This document shows, one piece after another, positions 57,641 through 64,000 of a DNA stretch of 64,000 nt; within the stretch, counting starts at the first letter, position 1; the number at the start of each line of letters is the position of its first letter. This DNA comes from Brevundimonas bacteroides DSM 4726 (lineage in GTDB: Bacteria > Pseudomonadota > Alphaproteobacteria > Caulobacterales > Caulobacteraceae). The notes beneath the pieces are model-generated. The model had not been told where the DNA came from, ran no database searches, and was given only the letters and a program-made list of their open reading frames with translations. A program made the position numbers and the translations under genes. Location: NCBI RefSeq assembly GCF_000701445.1, contig NZ_JNIX01000014.1, positions 1-64,000 of the forward strand, read 5' to 3'.

Positions 57641-60231
57641 GCGGCGACCAGGTTGATGATGCGGTCGGGCACGACGATGACCTTGCGGATGGATTGGCCG
57701 TTGGCTTCCAGATACGCCTTCACCGCCGGATTGGCGAGCGCCTCGGCCTCGACGGCGGTGGTGTCGGCGCCGCGCGGCATGGAGATCTCGGCGCGCCGCT
57801 TGCCGTTGATCTGGATGGGCAGGACGACCTCGTCGTCGGCCGCGAGCGCCGGATCGTAGGTCGGCCAGGGCGCGTCCAGCACCATGCCGATCTCGCCCAG
57901 ACGCGCCCAGCATTCCTCGGCGAGGTGCGGGGTGAAGGGGGCGATGAGGCGGGCCAGCGCCGACAGGGCCTCGCGCTTGGCAGCGCCGCCCGCGCCTTCG
58001 TGATCGCGCACGGTGGCGACGAAGGCGTAGAGCTTGGCGATGGCGGAGTTGAAGCGGAAGCCCTCGACCCCGTCCGACACGGCCTTGATGGCCTTGTGAG
58101 TCTCGCGGATCAGCGCCGCGTCCTGATCGGTCGCGGGGCTGTCGGGATCGAAGCCGTCGAACAGGGCCCAGACGCGCTGGACAAAGCGGCTGGCGCCCTC
58201 GACGCCGCCGGGCGTCCACTGGACGTCGCGCTCGGGCGGGCTGTCGGACAGGACGAACAGGCGGCCGGCGTCGACGCCGTGGCTTTCCAGGATTTCGGCC
58301 GGGGCGACGACGTTCTTCTTGGACTTCGACATCTTCTCGATGTCGCCGATGACCAGGAGCTCGCCGGTCGAGCGCTGGCGAGCGCTGCGTTCGCCGCCCT
58401 CGTTGCTCAGTTCGACGTCCGTGGGCTCGACCCAGGCGCCGTCGGCCCGGCGGTAGGTCTCGTGAACCACCATCCCTTGGGTGAACAGGCCCGCGAACGG
58501 CTCCTTCACAGACAGCATGCCGGCGTCGGACAGAGCGCGGGTGATGAAGCGGGCGTACAGCAGGTGCAGCACCGCGTGCTCGACCCCGCCGATGTATTGA
58601 TCCACCGCCAGCCAGCGGTCCGCGGCGGCTTTGCTGATCGGGTCGGCCACGGTCGGGTCGGCGAAGCGGGCGAAGTACCAGCTGGAATCGACGAAGGTGT
58701 CGAGCGTATCGGTCTCGCGCGTCGCGTCCGCGCCGCACGACGGGCACTTGACGTGCTTCCAGGTCGGGTGCCGATCCAGGGGATTGCCCGGCACATCGAA
58801 GGTGACGTCGTCTGGCAGAACGACGGGCAACTGATCGCCCGGAACCTCAACCACGCCGCACGATGGGCAGTGGATGACGGGGATGGGGCAGCCCCAGTAG
58901 CGCTGGCGGCTGACACCCCAGTCGCGCAGGCGATAGATGGTCGCGCCCTTGCCGTGGCCCGAGGCCTCCAGCCGGCGGATCGCCTCAGCCTTGGCCTCCT
59001 CGACGCTCAGGCCGTCCAGAAAACCGGAGTTGAAAATGCGGCCGGGGCCGACATAGGCCTCGGCGTCGATCTCGACGGTCTCGGCGCCGTCTGGGCGAAC
59101 GACGGGGAGCACGGGCAGGCCGTACTTGCGTGCGAAGTCCAGGTCGCGCTGGTCGTGCCCGGGGCAGCCGAAGATGGCGCCCGAGCCATAGGTCGACAGC
59201 ACGAAGTTGGCCGCCCAGACGGGCACGGTACGCTCGGGATCGAAGGGGTGGCGCACGCGCACGCCGAGATCCACGCCCAGCTTCTCAGCCTTTTCGATGT
59301 CGGCTTCCGACGTGCCGATCTGGGCGCAGGTCTTGATGAAGTCGGCCACGTCGGGCCGGTGCTCGGCGATGGCCCTGGTCAGGGGGTGGTCGGCGGACAG
59401 GGCCAGGAAGCTGGCCCCGAACAGGGTGTCGGGGCGGGTGGTGTAGACCTCGATCGGATCGTGGGCGTGGCTGGGTTCCCCGTCGCCCGATGCGGGCAAG
59501 AAATCCGGAGCCTCGGCGATGTCCCACCACAGGGTCGCGCCCCTGGACTTGCCGATCCAGTTCTCCTGCATCAGGCGAACCTTGTCAGGCCAGCGGTCGA
59601 GCGTGGACAGACCCTCGATCAGGTCATCGGCGTAGTCTGTGATGCGCAGGAACCACTGGTTCAGTTTGCGCTTCTCGACGAGGGCTCCCGAGCGCCAGCC
59701 GCGGCCGTCGATGACCTGTTCGTTGGCCAGCACGGTGTTGTCGACCGGGTCCCAGTTGACGACCCCGTCCTTGCGATAGACTAGGCCGCGCCGGTACAGC
59801 TCCAGGAACCAGGCCTGCTGCTTGCCGTAGTAGTCGGGATCGCAGGTGGCGAACTCGCGCGACCAGTCCAGCGACAGGCCTAGCAGCTTCAGCTGCTCGC
59901 GCATGTTGGCGATGTTGTCGTAGGTCCAGCCCTTGGGGTGGATGCCCCTTTCCATCGCCGCGTTCTCGGCCGGCATGCCGAAGGCGTCCCAGCCCATCGG
60001 GTGCAGCACATCGAACCCCTGGGCTCGCTTGTGACGCGCCACCACGTCGCCCATCACATAGTTGCGGGCGTGCCCCATATGGATGTTCCCCGACGGATAG
60101 GGAAACATTTCAAGGACATAGTACTTGGGCCGGCCGGTATCGCGGGTGACGAAGGCGTCGGCGGCCGCCCAGCGGGCCTGCTGGCGCGGTTCGGCGGTCT
60201 TGGGGTCGTAGCGGGTCGGAGAGGCGGACAC
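57637..60231 (-). CDS. leuS: Leucyl-tRNA synthetase
   Basis: An 864-residue class Ia synthetase. The HIGH motif is [12 protein letters not shown] near residue 52 and the KMSKS motif is [16 protein letters not shown] near 640. A long editing (CP1) domain lies between, followed by an anticodon-binding region. A zinc-like CPSC pair ([16 protein letters not shown], and [10 protein letters not shown]) is present. It heads the leuS-lptE-holA operon. Confidence 0.98.
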   Translation of the reverse strand: MSASPTRYDPKTAEPRQQARWAAADAFVTRDTGRPKYYVLEMFPYPSGNIHMGHARNYVMGDVVARHKRAQGFDVLHPMGWDAFGMPAENAAMERGIHPKGWTYDNIANMREQLKLLGLSLDWSREFATCDPDYYGKQQAWFLELYRRGLVYRKDGVVNWDPVDNTVLANEQVIDGRGWRSGALVEKRKLNQWFLRITDYADDLIEGLSTLDRWPDKVRLMQENWIGKSRGATLWWDIAEAPDFLPASGDGEPSHAHDPIEVYTTRPDTLFGASFLALSADHPLTRAIAEHRPDVADFIKTCAQIGTSEADIEKAEKLGVDLGVRVRHPFDPERTVPVWAANFVLSTYGSGAIFGCPGHDQRDLDFARKYGLPVLPVVRPDGAETVEIDAEAYVGPGRIFNSGFLDGLSVEEAKAEAIRRLEASGHGKGATIYRLRDWGVSRQRYWGCPIPVIHCPSCGVVEVPGDQLPVVLPDDVTFDVPGNPLDRHPTWKHVKCPSCGADATRETDTLDTFVDSSWYFARFADPTVADPISKAAADRWLAVDQYIGGVEHAVLHLLYARFITRALSDAGMLSVKEPFAGLFTQGMVVHETYRRADGAWVEPTDVELSNEGGERSARQRSTGELLVIGDIEKMSKSKKNVVAPAEILESHGVDAGRLFVLSDSPPERDVQWTPGGVEGASRFVQRVWALFDGFDPDSPATDQDAALIRETHKAIKAVSDGVEGFRFNSAIAKLYAFVATVRDHEGAGGAAKREALSALARLIAPFTPHLAEECWARLGEIGMVLDAPWPTYDPALAADDEVVLPIQINGKRRAEISMPRGADTTAVEAEALANPAVKAYLEANGQSIRKVIVVPDRIINLVAA

Positions 60232-60290
60232 GGGATTCCTTCAGGCGGCTCCTAGCGGAGAACCGAAGGAGGCGGTCTAGTTAGCGGTGT

Positions 60291-60743
60291 TCAGCCCGCG
60301 TTGGCGAGGTTCAGCTGGCGCGCGCGGGTCAGGATGGCGTTTTCCAGATCGGCTTCCGTCTGGGCGGCCACCGGAGCGGCGGTCCAGCCGCCCGAGGCGT
60401 CGCGGACTTCCTTCGTGACCGTGACGTTCAGCGCATCGGCGCGAAGACGGGTGTCGAGAATGAAGACGGTCGCCTTGAACCGCTCGTTCGGCGTCTGGGG
60501 ATTGACGTACCAGTCGTAGTTCACGACCCCGCCCCACGGATCAGCCGTCAGCAGGGGCATGAAGCTGAGGGTGTCTAGCGTGGCGCGCCACAGATAGCCG
60601 TTCACGCCGATGCCGGTCTGAACGTCCGCGCGCTGGGCCTCGCGGCTCCCGCCGAACAGTCCGCCGCCGCAGCCGGCGAGCGCCAGGCCGGAAGTCATCA
60701 GGACCGCGGCCACAACGACCGTCTTGCCGCGAACGAAGCTCAT
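60291..60743 (-). CDS. DUF3576 lipoprotein
   Basis: A 150-residue lipoprotein. The ATG at 60743 gives a signal peptide with lipobox LALAGC (Cys 25); codons upstream are not conserved. The domain (GIGVNGYLWRATLDTLSFMP, DPWGGVVNYDWYVNPQTPN, FILDTRLRADALNVTVTKEV) matches DUF3576, an envelope family of unknown function. It is followed by leuS after 59 bp and probably shares its promoter. Confidence 0.85.
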   Translation of the reverse strand: MSFVRGKTVVVAAVLMTSGLALAGCGGGLFGGSREAQRADVQTGIGVNGYLWRATLDTLSFMPLLTADPWGGVVNYDWYVNPQTPNERFKATVFILDTRLRADALNVTVTKEVRDASGGWTAAPVAAQTEADLENAILTRARQLNLANAG

Positions 60744-60813
60744 TGAGGCACGTCTCCAACCGATATGAGGCGCATCCACGGGCCGGTCAGGGCGCGCGCG
60801 GCGAAGCGAGGCT

Positions 60814-60843
60814 CTATAACACGGTGAAAAGGGGCGATGACAA
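60814..60843 (-). promoter_or_regulatory. Promoter of the DUF3576-leuS-lptE-holA genes
   Basis: On the minus strand TTGTCA, 18 nt, TTATAG, close to the housekeeping consensus, about 70 bp before the lipoprotein ATG. Confidence 0.45.
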
Positions 60844-60975
60844 GGCAAAGACGGTTGCGTCGGCGCACGGTCGTTTCCCCTGACGGCCGAACGCCGTTCA
60901 GCCGCATTCCCGTGACGCTTGCGCCACAGCCCGAGAGCAAGAGTCGAAGGAACCTCGCCGTTTGTGGAGGTTTCA

Positions 60976-61005
60976 TTGACCCGGCGGACAACCGATGTCT
61001 AATCG
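60976..61005 (+). promoter_or_regulatory. Promoter of the NtrZ-like gene
   Basis: TTGACC, 18 nt, TAATCG, about 75 bp before the ATG. GAAGGG precedes the start as ribosome site. Confidence 0.4.
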
Positions 61006-61078
61006 AAGCGTCCACAGGCGAAAACGCCGGTTTCGGACACGAGGAACCGGCCGAAAGCGTCGGCTCGAAGGGTAGGAC

Positions 61079-61474
61079 ATGCGGCTGTCGGTCGTCATCG
61101 CCGGGGTTGTCGGGCTCGCCGCCTTCGTCGGCGTGAGCCATGACGCGTCGGCGCAGAGCCGCTCGCGCGCGCCCGCCGTGACCCTGGCTGAGGCCTCCAA
61201 CGCCCAGCGCGCCGCCCCGACACCCGCGCCTCGTCGCAGCCTGCGCTGGAACGAGAACGGCCGCTGGGGCCTGGACTTCAACCTGAACCAGCCCGTTGGT
61301 CGTGACGCCCAGTGGGGCGATGTGGAAGCTGGGGCCTATTACCGGCTGTCGCCGCGCCTGCGCGTTGGTGCCGCGGCGGGTCTGGCGTCCCCGGAGCAGG
61401 ATCCGGCCCGCGCGCCCGAGACCGACCGCCGGGCCCAGCCCCGCGTCCGTCTGGAATCCATCTTCCGCTTCTGA
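61079..61474 (+). CDS. NtrZ-like periplasmic regulatory protein
   Basis: A 131-residue secreted protein. Signal peptide to about residue 26 (ASAQ), then a basic/Pro linker, a core LRWNENGRWGLDFNLNQPVG and QWGDVEAGAYYRLSPRLRVG, and the tail RVRLESIFRF. These features match the NtrZ family of Caulobacterales, in which NtrZ restrains the NtrY sensor kinase from the periplasm. The naming rests on motif memory and the surrounding gene order is not informative. An alternative is a small beta-barrel-like envelope protein. Confidence 0.6.
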   Translation: MRLSVVIAGVVGLAAFVGVSHDASAQSRSRAPAVTLAEASNAQRAAPTPAPRRSLRWNENGRWGLDFNLNQPVGRDAQWGDVEAGAYYRLSPRLRVGAAAGLASPEQDPARAPETDRRAQPRVRLESIFRF

Positions 61475-61480
61475 GCCGTC

Positions 61481-63532
<2,052 letters not shown>

Positions 63533-63572
63533 GGCGTGGTCCTGAGAGTTTTGCTCATATAGAGCCTAAGTC

Positions 63573-63584
63573 TGGCGTACGCCA
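63573..63584. promoter_or_regulatory. Perfect palindrome between nadE and ftsY
   Basis: TGGCGTACGCCA is a 12-bp perfect palindrome in the divergent intergenic region. It could bind a dimeric regulator. Confidence 0.35.
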
Positions 63585-63628
63585 CGATAGACCGTGACCT
63601 GTCGCCCGGCGACCGCTAAAGCCGTCGC

Positions 63629-64000
63629 ATGACCGACGCGCCCAAGAAGGGCTGGTTCCAGCGCCTCAGCGCGGGACTGGCCCGGTCCAGCCAGCAGATG
63701 ACCGAGACGGTCGTCTCCGCCTTCGTCAAGGAGCCGCTGAGCGAAGAGGCGCTCGATCGGCTGGAAGAGCATCTGCTGGAAAGCGACCTCGGCCCGGCCG
63801 CGACGGACCGGATCGTCGAACGCTTCCGCCAGCTGCGCTTCGGCAAGGTCTCCGACGAGCGCGAGGTCAAGGAGGCGCTGGCCGAGGCCGTCGCCGCCGA
63901 GCTTCTGCCGCGCCAGGCGAGTTTCGATCCGCTGGGGCCCGAGGGCGTCGGCAGCGGGATCAAGCCGTTCGTGGTGCTGTTCGTCGGCGTCAACGGCTCG
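63629..64000 (+). CDS. ftsY: Signal recognition particle receptor FtsY, 5' part
   Basis: Only the first 124 codons fit in the window, and the frame is open at the right edge. The N-terminus MTDAPKKGWFQRLSAGLARS and the helical N domain (LSEEALDRLEEHLLESDLG, FGKVSDEREVKEALAEAVA) lead into the GTPase start KPFVVLFVGVNGS, the beginning of the G1 box. It targets SRP-ribosome complexes to the membrane. It is divergent from nadE. Confidence 0.93.
   Translation, partial: MTDAPKKGWFQRLSAGLARSSQQMTETVVSAFVKEPLSEEALDRLEEHLLESDLGPAATDRIVERFRQLRFGKVSDEREVKEALAEAVAAELLPRQASFDPLGPEGVGSGIKPFVVLFVGVNGS

Larger units (their letters stand above)
60744..61078. other. 335-bp divergent intergenic region
   Basis: No gene is seen here. 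It separates the DUF3576 lipoprotein and the NtrZ-like gene and holds one promoter-like element for each direction (60814-60843 and 60976-61005). Confidence 0.5.

Overview
The window is a GC-rich chromosomal segment of an alphaproteobacterium, most likely of the order Caulobacterales and probably Brevundimonas. This is inferred from gene content (two large TonB-dependent receptors, a CenR-type response regulator, an NtrZ-like protein, DUF4167, DUF3576 and DUF1272 proteins, a short ATP synthase epsilon subunit) and from promoters of the TTGAC / CTANA type. No database search was run. I recognise about 60 genes, densely packed on both strands. I see no tRNA, rRNA, insertion sequence, prophage or CRISPR array.

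Layout. 1-1.3 kb: the 3' part of an RTX calcium-binding exoprotein. 1.3-6.9 kb: envelope glycosyltransferases, HMG-CoA lyase, a secreted HExxH protein and a methyltransferase. 6.9-11.7 kb: a TonB receptor, a Tat-exported serine hydrolase and a LolA-like carrier. 12.2-19.7 kb: DUF4167 protein, a DUF4893 lipoprotein, a flavin monooxygenase, FtsK, a polysaccharide deacetylase-like protein, RppH and DUF1272. 19.7-25.5 kb (minus strand): atpHAGDC, ynfA coupled to its end, then a Gdx/SugE exporter behind a structured leader. 25.7-33.8 kb: TerC plus glutaminyl cyclase, a hypothetical secreted protein, a DUF1223 protein, two tandem S9A peptidases and a PilZ protein. 33.9-40 kb (minus strand): a TCA-cycle block, sdhCDAB-ferredoxin and sucCD. 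40.2-45 kb: an MFS, TonB receptor and TetR uptake module.

45-51.8 kb: an HTH locus with unresolved reading frames, a CenR-like regulator, YggS, a ThiE-like protein, an alpha/beta hydrolase, a GmhB-like phosphatase and a DegT/MocA nucleotide-sugar pair. 51.8-56.1 kb: a lipoprotein, a GST and a cluster of two secreted DUF2141 proteins, a Tat-exported carotenoid oxygenase and a membrane LytTR regulator. 56-61.5 kb: leuS-lptE-holA (overlapping or closely spaced), a DUF3576 lipoprotein and an NtrZ-like protein. 61.5-64 kb: glutamine-dependent NAD synthetase and the 5' end of ftsY, cut by the window edge.

Most of the segment is housekeeping. The observations I rate highest are the sugE leader, in which an ACGG-loop hairpin competes with a helix that hides the ribosome binding site (as in a guanidine-II riboswitch, but only one hairpin is canonical), the DUF2141/carotenoid oxygenase/LytTR cluster, the HTH locus, and RNA hairpins in the atp operon. 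I did not find a clear-cut new multi-gene defence or mobile system.
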